The notes beneath the pieces are model-generated. The model saw only the letters and a program-made list of their open reading frames with translations. It was not told the DNA's origin and did no database searches. A DNA stretch of 64,000 nucleotides, taken from Coptis chinensis (taxonomy: Eukaryota > Streptophyta > Magnoliopsida > Ranunculales > Ranunculaceae). The DNA lies in contig CM027379.1 of assembly GCA_015680905.1 (NCBI GenBank), positions 33,374,501 to 33,438,500 of the forward strand, given 5' to 3'. The position numbers were made by a program, and so were the translations under genes. Shown one piece after another: positions 44,436 to 55,044 of this stretch. The stretch's first letter is position 1. Each line of letters opens with the position of its first letter.

Positions 44436-45060
44436 AAACAAGCTTTTAAGACTATAAATCCGCCCTAACTACTGCTCTTATAATTCAACCACCTAATTGG
44501 TCTAAACCTTTTGAATTAATGTGTGATGCGAGCGACTATGCTATTGAAGTTGTCCTAGGGCAATGCCAAGAGGACAAACCAATTGTCATTTACTACGCTA
44601 GTAAAACTCTCAATGAAGCTCAATGTAACTATACCACCATTGAGAAAGAGTTTCTCGCTGTGGTATATGCTTTGGATAAGTTTCATCCTTACCTAGTTGG
44701 TTCTTCCATAATAGTCTATACTAGTCATGCGGCGCTTTGTTACCTATTAGCGAAAAAAGATGCTAAACAGAGGTTGATCCGATGGATTCTCCTCTTGCAA
44801 GAGTTTACTCTAGAAATCAGAGATAAAAAGGGTTGTGAGAATATGGTTGCAGACCATTTATCATGCCTCATCAGTAAGGTCGATAAAGATACAGAACCCA
44901 TCTGTGATTCCTTTCCCAATGAACACTTATATTATGTCTTTTCGTCTCTTTGGTACGCTAATATAGTAAATTACCTAGTTACCAAGGAAGTCCCTTCATC
45001 TTGGTTTCGTAATGACCGGAAAAAAATTCTTATCCACTGTGAAATTTTATTTCTGGGATG
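44436..45060 (+). pseudogene. Ath-5 RNase H
   Basis: A frameshift between 44435 and 44519 separates it from RT. Then '[15 protein letters not shown]' (first acidic residue), '[31 protein letters not shown]' (Glu), '[30 protein letters not shown]' and 'MVADHLSCL'. The third catalytic position, usually Asp in 'TDH', is Ser here. The frame is lost near 45040, where integrase continues in the RT frame. Confidence 0.85.
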
Positions 45061-46238
45061 ATCCCTATCTCTTCAAGTATTATTCCGACCAACAAATCCG
45101 CCGTTGCATTCTCGACTGGGAACACAATGATGTGTTATCCTTCTGCCATGAACAATCTTGTGGTGGTCATTTCAGTAGTAAGAAAACTACGGCCAAGGTT
45201 CTACAATGTGGATTTTATTGGCCAACACTATTTAAAGATGCACATGAGCATTGAAAAGCATGCACCCGCTGTCAGCAGCTAAGACGCATTACTCAACGTA
45301 ATATGATGCCATTAAATCCAATTTTAATTGTGGAAATTTTTGAAGTGTGGGGCATCGACTTCATGGGTCCCTTTCCAAATTCTCATGGTTTTCTCTACAT
45401 ACTGGTAGCTGTTGACTACGTGTCAAAATGGATAGATGCAAATGCATGTCGTGCAGATGATCACAGGACTGACGTTCTGTTCGTAAAAGAAAATATTTTC
45501 TCTCGTTTTGGTGTGCCCAAAGCTATTATTAGTGATGGGGGAAAACATTTTTGTAATAAAATATTTGAGTTATTAGTAAAGCTAGTCACTCACAAGGTGG
45601 CCACTCCGTATCATCCTCAGACCATTGGCCAAGTAGAAGTCTCTAATAGAGAGATTAAATCTATTTTGGAAAAAGTTGTTAATCCACCTACGAAAGACTG
45701 GTCTCTGCGATTATCTGATGCCTTGTGGGCATATAGAACAGCTTTTAAGACACCTACAGTCATATCTCCTTACCGCCTCGTTTTTGGAAAACCTTGTCAT
45801 CTGCCTGTTGAACTTGAGCATCGTGCTCTATGGGCTATTAAAACCCTAAATTATAATACCAATGTGGCAGGCGAGAAGCGAAAATTGTAGTTAAATGAGC
45901 TTGAGAAGATTCGGAGTGATTCCTATGATCACTCGAAATCCGATAAAGCCAACATTAAAAGAGTGCATGACAAGCACATATTGAGAAAAGATTTCAAGAT
46001 TGGTCAAAAAGTTTTGTTGTACAACTCAAGATTACACTTTTTTCAAGGAAAATTAAAAACTCGAGGGTCTAGTCCTTTCATTGTCTCTGCTGTCACCACT
46101 TATGGGGCTATCTCTTTGAAAAATTTAAACGATAACAGCGATTTTCAAGTAAATGGACAACGCCTTAAACATTATCATGAGTTGTGGTCTCCAGATGTCA
46201 AGAAGACTCTTCTCCAAGATCAAGTCTACAAAGACTAA
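45012..46238 (+). pseudogene. Ath-5 integrase
   Basis: One frame with stops near 45253 (TGA) and 45888 (TAG). HHCC zinc domain ('CHEQSCGGHF', '[10 protein letters not shown]'). Catalytic core with Asp in '[15 protein letters not shown]', Asp in '[15 protein letters not shown]' and Glu in '[16 protein letters not shown]': the D,D-35-E set is complete. The C-terminus has '[13 protein letters not shown]' and a GPF-like 'KTRGSSPFIVSAV'. No chromodomain after it, as in Athila/Tat. Confidence 0.88.
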
Positions 46239-46521
46239 TAGATTCGTTGGTGAACTTCCTTCCATGTGTTAAAACATGGAAAGTACGCCATTAGGGAAGT
46301 CGGGCCCTCTTCTTTTTTCTTTTCTCAAATCTCCTAAGTGTGTGGTTGCAAGTGCCGAAACCTTAGTCCACAAAAACTCTATTCATAACTGAGTATAAAT
46401 GTCTTATGATAATCGAGTAAACATGCCTTCTGGTAAACAATGGGTACCAAAAATTTCCCCTCCTTCCTTCTCTTCCCTTTTCTATTCTCTTCCTCGCGAA
46501 CTTCATCTAATCATTTGGTAT
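46239..46521 (+). other. Ath-5 post-integrase noncoding, part 1
   Basis: No gene; C/T-rich near 46450-46500. Its last five bases, ggtat (46517-46521), are the left target duplication of the next solo LTR. Confidence 0.7.
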
Positions 46522-47786
46522 TGATAGGGTTATATACTAAAAGAATTACTTTTGTATTAACTCTAATTCTTCATTTTTTGAATGAGAATCATATGGGCAA
46601 ATGTTATGCATATTATATATGTTATTAGTTATATGCATGTGTCTAATACTTTATGTTGTATATGATATGGTGTGAACACACAGAAGATCATATCATCAGT
46701 ACCTTATAAAGTATAAGTAATCGTTCACAACCTAGATGGATTTGGACAAACCATTAGTACGGTTGTAGTATAATCTGGTATTAGTCTATCTTGACTATAA
46801 GATTACACTAGTACACTTTGTGTGTATTGAACAGGACCAAGTGAGGTTGTTTCTCCTTATAATGACTATATAAGATAACAAACGCCTCTGTTATTATGGA
46901 TGCTTGTCCTCCTAATCCAGATATAATAATGGGCACTTACATGCATTGTGCATTGCTTTAAATCATCAATGAGTGAGATTCATATGTGAATCAACAAACT
47001 CGATGGATTGGTTAATGACATTGTATGTAAGGTGTGTTGTTGATTATAGAAGGAATCCGTGTCCCGTAAGAAGTCGGGTTGATGATGTCCCCTTGAGGAG
47101 CTCAAAAAGATTGTCATGTAAATCCTGCAGGTGGATTTATTCCGACATGACAATGAGGTTGAGTGGTACTACTCAAGGACATAAAAAGTTGATTAATGTA
47201 GTTGTCAGTAACTTGACTTAATCAACAGACATTTGATATCTTAAACACGTGGAGATCAACTAGCATATAATATGGACCACATAAATGCTAACACGTAATT
47301 TGGGATTAGGTCGGTAGTGCAATAATGACCCTTAGTGGAATAAGCCATTTGTTGATGGACTTGGGTTGTGTGTTCTGGGCGAACATGGGAAGCTCAAGCC
47401 CGTCAGGAGGCCCAACCCTAATTTCTCCTCATGGTCCCTATTGTAGCCTATAAATAGAATACTCTCTCTCTAGCCGGAATTCACCATTCATCTGAACAGA
47501 AAAAGAGGCAAGGAAAGATAGATCCAAAATTGGATCTAGCTTTGTGAGAAAGAAGGGAATTGGTAGATCGTTGTCCACACAACGTCCAATCTATTCTAAA
47601 GAAATACAACAGAAGATCAAGGGGTTGATTGTTGATTCGGATTCATAAAGCTTGGATTCTCAGAGTTATCAAAACCGGATCTAAAAGGTATGTTTTCTAT
47701 CCAAATCGTGAGAACCCATTAATTCCGCTGTGCGAGGGTTCTCGCAGTTTGTAGAAATATTTGCATTCTGAATAACGGTTCCTACA
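46522..47786 (+). repeat. Solo LTR of an unrelated LTR retrotransposon
   Basis: 1265 bases, TGATAGGG...TTCCTACA, flanked by perfect ggtat duplications (46517-46521, 47787-47791). Not similar to the Athila LTRs in the window. A TATA box (gcctataaatag) is at about 47448-47459, with a C/T-rich start region just after it. Probably Ty1/copia, but I cannot assign it without internal sequence; the plus orientation is from the TATA box. Confidence 0.85.
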
Positions 47787-47791
47787 GGTAT

Positions 47792-48007
47792 AAATCTCAC
47801 CCATCTCAAATAGGTAATGGTCGTAGTACTTTTGCTCGAAAGTGACGTGCGAAAAGGATGGGGGTGGTGTATGAATTGTCAAACACCTTTCTGTCAAGGT
47901 CTTAAATTATTATCCAATATGAGCCGGTATAAAGTATATTTTTGTCTAACACCAACTCAACAGGATAAACTTCATCATAGCCCCGTTGCTCCCACAAGTT
48001 GGGATTT
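47792..48007 (+). other. Ath-5 post-integrase noncoding, part 2
   Basis: Continuation after the solo LTR. Nothing coding; leads into the repeated motif array. Confidence 0.6.
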
Positions 48008-48105
48008 GTCTTGAGGATCTGACGTTAAATGACTCACATTCGTCTTGAGGATCTAACGTTAAAAGACTCACATTCGTCTTCAAGATCTGACGTTTAAAGA
48101 CTCAA
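48008..48105 (+). repeat. Three-copy array of the conserved ~34-base motif in Ath-5
   Basis: Units start at 48008, 48042 and 48076, a strict 34-base period: GTCTTGAGGATCTGACGTTA, AAAGACTCACATTC. The GTCTT and AAGAC ends could form a short stem. It is the same motif and copy number as Ath-1 (3332-3428). Confidence 0.85.
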
Positions 48106-48823
48106 CATGTATATATTCATGTCTTTTATTTTTCCCTTTGCACTAAGCTTTGTGCACAAAGAGAGTCATGATATGCACCATCGGTTGTTCCCTAACTAAT
48201 TCGTACGGGCAATGGATTCCACCAGGCCAACCCCTAGCAGTTGCTATCTGATTGCATTGCGGGGCAGTTTGAGGCTATACCATATGTACTAAGGGTAATA
48301 TTATTACTAGACCATTGCACATTGGTCAGGGATGGTACCGTCCTAAACCCTAGACCCCCAAAGCATAAAGGATAAGCCAGAGTCTTGCTGGATTGGGTTC
48401 GCTCCATAGCTGACATGACAGTTGCCTGATTTTACTGTTTGTGGTGTTTCTTCTAGACTTCTGATGTTGTTGACACGTTCATCTCCCCTTGTAAATTTGT
48501 GTATATATATTAAAAAAGGGGGACCCCCAAAAAAATAAAACAAAGTTTTGAATGTGTCTTTTTCATATTCCATTGGATGACAAATTTTAATGTCGATCAT
48601 TTTGGCACCTCATTCATTCCATTTGGAGTTGAAACGAATCGAGATTTCAATTTGAAAATTTCAGACATTTCGAGTCATAATGGAAATTTCCGGAATTCAT
48701 ATGGCTTGGGCCAAAAATTCAAAACCGACCCAAGTCACATGCCCAGCCAATAAAGCCCTCACGCGATATCCATAACGATCAGATTCACAACGGTCAGATA
48801 TCCACAAACAGTCAGATTTTGGC
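48106..48823 (+). other. Upstream region of the Ath-5 microprotein ORF
   Basis: Noncoding. Contains an inverted-repeat-like aaaaagggggacccccaaaaa at about 48514-48534. Just before the TATA box there are three imperfect repeats of an aacggtcagat type (48775-48818), which look like promoter elements. Confidence 0.5.
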
Positions 48824-48832
48824 CTATAAAAT
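48824..48832 (+). promoter_or_regulatory. TATA box of an internal promoter in Ath-5
   Basis: ctataaaat in the context ggcctataaaatccgtc, about 90 bases before the ATG at 48918, followed by a C/T-rich leader typical of plant start regions. It would drive a subgenomic transcript of the downstream ORFs. Inferred from sequence only. Confidence 0.55.
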
Positions 48833-48917
48833 CCGTCACTCCTCATCCAGCTTCACTCATCCCATTCTTTCGCTCTCCACAACTTAATCTTCATATACTT
48901 TCATCTTCTCCAACATA

Positions 48918-49037
48918 ATGGGTCCGATCGAGAAATTCAACAAGGAGCAACGTGAGGGGGATTTCACAGTCATCCTGATAACAGTATTTATCCTTGTGAT
49001 ATTGTTAATCATGCAAAACATCATCCAGAATATCTAG
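48918..49037 (+). CDS. 39-residue single-pass membrane microprotein ORF of Ath-5
   Basis: ATG 48918 to TAG 49035. The N-terminal 15 residues are hydrophilic (MGPIEKFNKEQREGD); residues about 16-33 form an uninterrupted hydrophobic helix (FTVILITVFILVILLIM), then 'QNIIQNI'. That length suits one membrane span. It is the first ATG downstream of the TATA box and C/T-rich leader. It stands between integrase and the 3' LTR, where Athila elements carry env-like genes, often with membrane segments. It could be a shrunken env-like gene, an upstream ORF, or chance; hydrophobic AT-rich codons (att, tta) arise easily in AT-rich DNA. I did not find it in the other elements. Confidence 0.45.
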   Translation: MGPIEKFNKEQREGDFTVILITVFILVILLIMQNIIQNI

Positions 49038-49645
49038 ATCTATGTAATCTACATATCTATTTTCCTTTGTCGTTTTGTATATTAGTGTGGTGTGTTAAAT
49101 AATTCTCAAATGTTGGTACGGGTTACGTATTAAATGGAGAAGTTCCCTTTTTATTATTTGTGTGTATTAGTTGTATTTTTACCTTATCATCAACATAAAA
49201 AAAAAAAAAAAAAAAAAATTATCAAACAATAACAAAGAAGAACTCACAAAAATCATTCAATCTCAACTCATTGTGTTCTTAGTAGATCGCGCACGCTACA
49301 CGGTACACCTAAAGGTTGCCACGCACACAACACGATTAGTCTATCCATCTTCCATTATTGAGGTATGATCATCAATTCAGAAATTACCTGTAGGTCTAAC
49401 TGCCATGTGAAACCTTCATCCATATTTTCTACCATTGGAACACCTCATTAATTGTTTTTGGAATTTTGACATGAAAAGACATACTATGGATACTGTTACA
49501 TAATTATGTGAGACAACATCATATGGTTCACTTGTGTTTTCACAATTTAATTCTAGATATGACTGCACTTGGCTATAAATCTCTTCTTTTCAGCCAGGTT
49601 CTTCTCACGCATTCTTCCCTATCCTTCCCTCACTTATACTTTCAA
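49038..49645 (+). other. Spacer with poly(A) run and second TATA box
   Basis: An A-run of about 22 at 49196-49218, and a second TATA-like tataaatc in the context ttggctataaatctcttct at 49573-49580, about 70 bases before the ATG at 49646. No ORF supported before that ATG. Confidence 0.5.
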
Positions 49646-50473
49646 ATGGATCAACCAAAAAAGATAGTGCCTGAGAAAAACTACCTGAAATTTTTTAATG
49701 ATAGCCAATTTTCTCCTTATTTTGACACAGAAATTGTATGTCGAGGTTGGATGCCTCTTCTATATCATGCAGAAGCAGCTTATTCCAGAGAATTGGTCTG
49801 GATGTTCTACCAATTTTGCAGACCTGAAAATGGAAAATTCTATTTCCATGCCTATGGACAATAATTTGAATTGACTAGGGAAATTATCTCTGACATACTT
49901 CAAATTCCAATGAATAACTCGAAGTTCCATCTTCCAGAGTCCACATTTGATTCCGTCAAAAATTCACTGCAGGCCACCGTATCTCATGGCGAAGTCGGAA
50001 ATAAAAATCACGTTGTTCTTCAACGGTCTTTGAAACAGAATCAACGAGCTATGCTCCACTGGTTGGAACATAATGGGGTGGGTACGGCATACCAATCTGA
50101 AGTCACCAAGCCTCGACTCCACCTACTTTGGATTATGCAGAATCGAAGGGATGATTTTTGCATTATCCAACACCTCTGGAACGCGATCACCAGGAAAACA
50201 AAAAAGTTAGCACCTCTGCCTACTTTAGTCACGAAAATTATGATGTGTTGGGGTTATCCAACAGTTTCTCCGGAAATACCTCTTCAAAGAGTAGCCATTA
50301 CTATACATCACAAAGACTGTGCCGGTGGTTTTTGGACTCCAGATACATTGACAAATGAACTGGAAGACCAAAGCTCAAACTCTGAACATTTCTTTGATGA
50401 AAATGCCATGCAGAACCTTTTTAATCCCATGGAAGGCATTCAATTTCTTCATCAAGGCATGATGAAGAAATAA
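49646..50473 (+). pseudogene. 'Putative plant transposon protein'-like ORF 1 of Ath-5
   Basis: 275 codons from ATG 49646 with a single TAA at 49862; otherwise open. N-terminal 'KFFNDSQFSPYFDTEIVCRGW', 'AYSRELVWMFYQF' and 'LTREIISDILQIP' are typical of the plant transposon protein-like family (FxxR...W...LVxxFY...I..IL.IP). The Ath-6 fragment at 58233-58412 has the same N-terminus ('FTPFYDTEMIRRKW', 'HTDLVLNFY'). A TATA-like box is 70 bases upstream, so it could have its own transcript. Acidic C-terminal tail. Biochemical role unknown. Confidence 0.7.
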
Positions 50474-50739
50474 TAATAATAAATAATCTAGTAAATTATT
50501 ACATTTTTTGTTGTGTGCTATAATAATCTAAAATTTGTTGTTATCTTTGTGTCTTCTTTTGTATGAAATGGCTACTAGGATTGTCATATTTCAAGTTGTG
50601 ATATGAACAATTTTAACCTGTTATTTTAAACTTGTTTATAGGAGGTTTTATCTTCTTCCATACTCAGTCATCCATCCAGTCAGACTTTACTGGACATTTT
50701 TCTTGTTACATCCTTACCCATCTCTTTACTCCATCACAC
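50474..50739 (+). other. Spacer between the two Ath-5 extra ORFs
   Basis: AT-rich noncoding, C/T-rich near 50660-50735. No clear TATA box. Confidence 0.6.
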
Positions 50740-51724
50740 ATGGCATCTTCATCAAATATGACACCTCCAAAAGTCATTCCTGAGCAATCCTTTCAGGCTA
50801 TGATGAATTCCAGTACTTATGGCCATCTTTTTTGTGACTACTTCACTAACATCGGGTGGTCTTCCCTGGTTCTTCAACCTGACCAAACTTATTCTCCAAC
50901 TTTGGCTGCAAACTTTTATGCTAATATGGAAGACACACAAGCATTCAACCATGCGCCCTGGCTTCTTCTTAGATGGGTTCACAATCCTAGTTGGTGGCAC
51001 ATGACATATTTTTTCTAAACATCAACTTGCCCTAACTTTGGATCTTCCCTATCACGAGCCGGCAGCCACATGACATTACATCTTCCATAATTCTCCCCAT
51101 TCCTTTCCTTGGCCTGCTTTTCGCGCAGCATACGATGATGGCCTTGAAATTAAACAAGAAGGAGAAGGACCTATGGCATGGCGAGACATCACCATTCCCT
51201 TAGTAAGCATGACCATGAGCATGGGGAATGTGATGTTGTTTATACTGCTGAACATCATGGGAGATTGGCACTTCTCTACTACTAATGAGGCTGCCTGCAT
51301 AGTATTCAATGTACTTGCCCAAGGTCATACATTGTTTGATATCTTGAGCTGTGTTATCTCCAATCTGAAACGAGCTCGCACTGTTCGGGATCAGCATATA
51401 CTTTTATCGGTAACCGCTTGAAAAATTATAAGGACGCATTTCCCGCAGTTTTCAGCTACATTTCATGACTGGGTCAGGGTAGATTCTATGTGCCCAGTAA
51501 ACAAAATAATTCACTCATTGAGGTTTCGGCAATGGCAACGTCTTGCTCAATACCTGAGCCATGTTCGTTGTTATCTAAATGATGAAAAAATGATAGCACA
51601 TTTGAACAAATTCGGAGAACAACAATGGGCAGAAATTTGGCAGACTATTATCTTCTGGCGCGATGCTAAGGAAATGCATTTCACTCGCAAAGACGCTAGA
51701 CCATCACGACATACTGGATGGTAA
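50740..51724 (+). pseudogene. 'Putative plant transposon protein'-like ORF 2 of Ath-5
   Basis: Paralogue of the preceding ORF and orthologue of 32609-33475. ATG 50740 (MASSSNMTPPKVIPEQSF); open to 51018, frameshift between 51018 and 51173, in-frame TGA at 51419, then open to 51724. Core 'MGNVMLFILLNIMGDWHFSTT' and C-terminal 'WAEIWQTIIFWRDAKEMHF'. The hydrophobic core might be buried rather than membrane-spanning, since it is conserved with polar neighbours. Confidence 0.7.
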
Positions 51725-53417
51725 ATTTGAGGAGGATATTGTACATATATTTAATTGTAAATAGTTATGTTTCGTGTGTTATTGTTTTTCTTTGTTTATT
51801 TTTATATAATATACTATGTTGTAACAACTTTATGTTCCAACAATCTAGCCCTAATTTTGCTCACGGTTCATAGGTAATTTATTTCTTTATCTATTGATAC
51901 TTCGAGGACTAAGTATCACTCAGTTTGGGGGTATTTTAAACCTGTAGCAAAAATTAGGCAACTTGTAGGCTGTATATAGTTTTATTTTCTTGTTAATAAA
52001 TATACTTAGTGACAAAGTCTTGTTTTCTTTTCAATGATGAAAATTATTTAGAAATCTCACATTAGTATTCGAATTAGGATTCGTTTTTAAAAAATTTAAG
52101 ATAATACGTACGCAATAGTTTTTACATCTTTTCATGAGTATTCATGCACTGAGTATCATCGATTGTACATAGCAGTAAGTTTATGGAATCCACGGTTAGT
52201 TTACTTAAATTATCAATCTTGTGAGAATCTAACCAAAAAGCCTCGATATGTGTAATATGTGAGTAATGACACAGAGGAGTAGTTGTTCCGAGTAGAGAAA
52301 ATCATGCATCTACTTACTTGATCACCATCCGAACCCTAGACGAGAATTTAGGCCGTCTTTGGATCGACATAGCCAAAAATTCATACATGTTATAAATTCT
52401 ACCGCTAGTTACTCCAATAGACCTTTCAGCAAACCTTCACGTTCACCAAAAATTCCTTACCCATCTATTAACCCAAAATAAAATAAACCTACCTAAATGA
52501 TGAGTATGAGAAATAGGATGAAATGTAGAAAAATAAAGAGAAAGACTTGTCCCAAATAAAAGTCAATTACTTGCTTCAGGAAATAAAAATAGAATCATGT
52601 TCTTAAGCATTGGTAAAAAAAATAAAAATATAAAAAAAATTTAGAGTTCAAAGGCTTAAGAGCAAAGTAGGAAACTCAGGTAGAAGCAGGAAAAGAAGAC
52701 AAGGATTTCTCTAGTGTAAATATCTTGAAGACCTTATTATCTCATTCTTGTCATTTTTTATTGTCCATTTCCATTTTCTTCTACACCATCACCTAAGCCC
52801 CACAATACGTAATAAAGACCTCTAACTCGATTAGGAGTAGGATGGTGTGATATTAAGTAGTAGATGTGATCAATCGACCTCGGCTCCTCTATTGTCATTG
52901 AGATGTGAGGAAAAGTGTGCCACTACATACTAGAGTAAGCAAAACCTGAGTGGAACAATTATGAGCGAATTTGTGTTTCGACACATACCTGTGACAACCC
53001 ATTTAAGGAAGCTCTCTAAAGGATTCAGAAACGGTCCTGCTTGTACATTTCAATGTAAAGTCATTGTATGCATGTTCATATGTAGATATTTTAATTATTG
53101 TATGCATATTAACTTGAGTTTCAAAGGAATTAATCCTCGTTCCCCGCTAAGGAGATGTATAGATATCTGAGAATAATTTAAGAAACAAGCTTTTGTTACT
53201 AAGTCATTGTAGCATAGATGAAGTTTGTGAGTATCTTCTCCGGAAAACTCTCACGAGGCTATAACTCATCCACTAGGGAATTCCTAGTGGTTTAAGGCCT
53301 TGTTGCATACGGTTAATGTAACCGCACTCTGCGAAACAAGAACTAGTTAGGACTACACATTTTTGGCCACTTATCTGTTTTAATGTCTCTTCTTTGCTTG
53401 AGGACAAGGAAAGTGTT
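51725..53417 (+). other. Ath-5 3' noncoding block
   Basis: No gene. Purine tract at 51923-51934 after 'cttcgaggactaagta'. Conserved block at 52240-52400 (gtaatgacacaga..., gagaatttaggc..., ggatcgacatagcc) and at 53220-53330 (cttctccggaaaactctcac, ataactcatcca), both also found in Ath-1, Ath-2 and partly Ath-4. Confidence 0.65.
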
Positions 53418-53431
53418 GTTTGGGGGTAGTG
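53418..53431 (+). other. Ath-5 polypurine tract
   Basis: gtttgggggtagtg directly before the TGATAAG of the 3' LTR; plus-strand primer for reverse transcription. Confidence 0.75.
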
Positions 53432-55044
53432 TGATAAGCAGCCAAAACTGTAATATTAGACCCCATAGAGACATAGCAAATTGGTTAATTATGTGTTTAA
53501 TAATCAGGAAATAATCGCAATTTCGTGCCTTTTGCATGTTGGAGCTATTAACGTAAAAATAATGATAAAGCCAGCATTTAAGCAAGAAATAGGGAGTATA
53601 TATAAGCTTTCCAATTAAGCCCATGTGAAGCCCAACAAATCCAGACTAAAGCCCAAAGACTCAAACAGTATATAATCCAATCAGAAACGAGATTACGCGC
53701 ACAGAAGCATCAAACTGCCGAAGCTCATATCTCTTGAACCAGGACTCTGAATGCGATAAGTGAGCTACTCAGACGATTAGTGAGACGAACTCTACGCATA
53801 GGTGAAAAGTTGCAAAAATGCACCGCCACTGGACACTGCATGTGGACCCACTATACGGGCCCACAAAAGTTGATTAGTCATAATGCAAGTCAAGACAAAG
53901 GTGCAAATAATTTGTGCAAAAGTGACACCTTGCATGTACATAATGAGGGTAGATAAGATTTGGTGCAAATAATTGGTACAAAAGTGACACCTTGCATGTA
54001 CATAATGAGGGTAGATAAGATTTGGTGCAAATAATTGGTACAAAAGTGACACCTTGCATGTAATTAATGAGATTAAGTGCTAATAGTGAAAACAAAGCAA
54101 GGTGTCACTTTGTTTTGATTTGGTGGATAAGATGAAAATATATGTGTGTGTGTGTGTTTCACGTGGGATAGGGGGAGAATGCTCTAATATGAGAGGAAGA
54201 AAACAAAACAAAGGATTCACTCCATTTTACTCCCTTGACTTTTATTTTCTTTTTCCTTCCTTGTTTGTTAGTTAGTTTTTAGTTTTTAGTTTTGAGAAAA
54301 AGCTTGTAATAGTGTTAATGGAGAACATGTTTAGTTCTTAATAAAAGGTCATCATTCTCTTTAGGTAATAGGGTTGTTTTACATTCCTTTCTTCTTTCTC
54401 TATTTCTTTAACTTATATGCCTTGTAGCCTTCAAACAATCCAAGGATCATAAGCTAAAACCCTCCCAAGGGGAGGGTTAATGATGCTCATGTGAAGATTA
54501 GGCTATAAATTTAGGATTCCAAAATCAGTACTTAGAGACTTAGGTTCTATTTTTCATCCTGTCCCAAAATGATAGAAATTGACAAATATATGATCAACTG
54601 TTGTAAAATATAACTAGGAGTTGGAATGATATTTCAGAGATGAAATATCATTTCAATTCCACATACTAGGATGATATGTTTAGAGATAGGTATATTGTGT
54701 TAGAGATTTGAGATGGTAGCGACCTGTTTCTAAAAGAATTGTAGCTAGGCTTTGCATGAGTATGATTAATCCTTCCTTATCTTTCTTTGTCTTTTATTTA
54801 ACTAAAAAAACAAACTTACAAATTTTAGATAACTTGTGTAGTAAAAATCTATCTATCAAATCCTTCTCACTTAGTTCTTCAAGGTGTAGATTTCAGTTGT
54901 GATCATATAGATTCTTGTCTTAGGAGTTGGAACGAAATCCCTACTCGAACTAGAAAAATCGAAAAAAAAATAGTGAGTAAGGAAATATTAAGTTTTAGCT
55001 CGTAGTAAGTAAATTTCTAAAAACACTAAAAAGTGCTAACATCA
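53432..55044 (+). repeat. Ath-5 3' LTR
   Basis: 1613 bases, TGATAAGCAGCC...CTAACATCA. Differs from the 5' LTR mainly by a third copy of the 62-base repeat. Followed by the cccct duplication (55045-55049). Confidence 0.9.
53901..54080 (+). repeat. 62-base tandem repeat, three units, in Ath-5 3' LTR
   Basis: Units start at 53901, 53963 and 54025 (gtgcaaataatt..., aaaagtgacaccttgcatgt). The 5' LTR has two units (36363, 36425). Minus-strand ORFs over this region are translations of the repeat, not genes. Confidence 0.85.

Larger units (their letters stand above)
35883..55044 (+). mobile_element. Ath-5: Athila-like element with complete pol order and extra ORFs
   Basis: 19.2 kb between CCCCT duplications; about 16.5 kb once the two solo LTRs inside (38569-39992, 46522-47786) are subtracted. 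Order: LTR, primer site, leader, gag, PR, RT, RNase H, INT, motif array, TATA box and microprotein ORF, two 'plant transposon protein'-like ORFs, 3' noncoding, polypurine tract, LTR. Gag, PR and RNase H carry frame breaks, so it is not active as it stands. It is the only element here that could represent the autonomous type. Confidence 0.9.

Noticed and set aside
46973..47221. ORF inside the solo LTR at 46522-47786
   Set aside because: Lies in LTR noncoding sequence; no similarity to known proteins that I can see.
48514..48534. ggggg/ccccc palindrome as a terminator hairpin
   Set aside because: Rho-independent terminators do not apply to plant nuclear genes; kept only as a sequence note.
53792..54095. 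Minus-strand ORF with repeated Tyr/His/Cys segments
   Set aside because: Translation of the 62-base tandem repeat of the LTR; the period alone explains the repeats.
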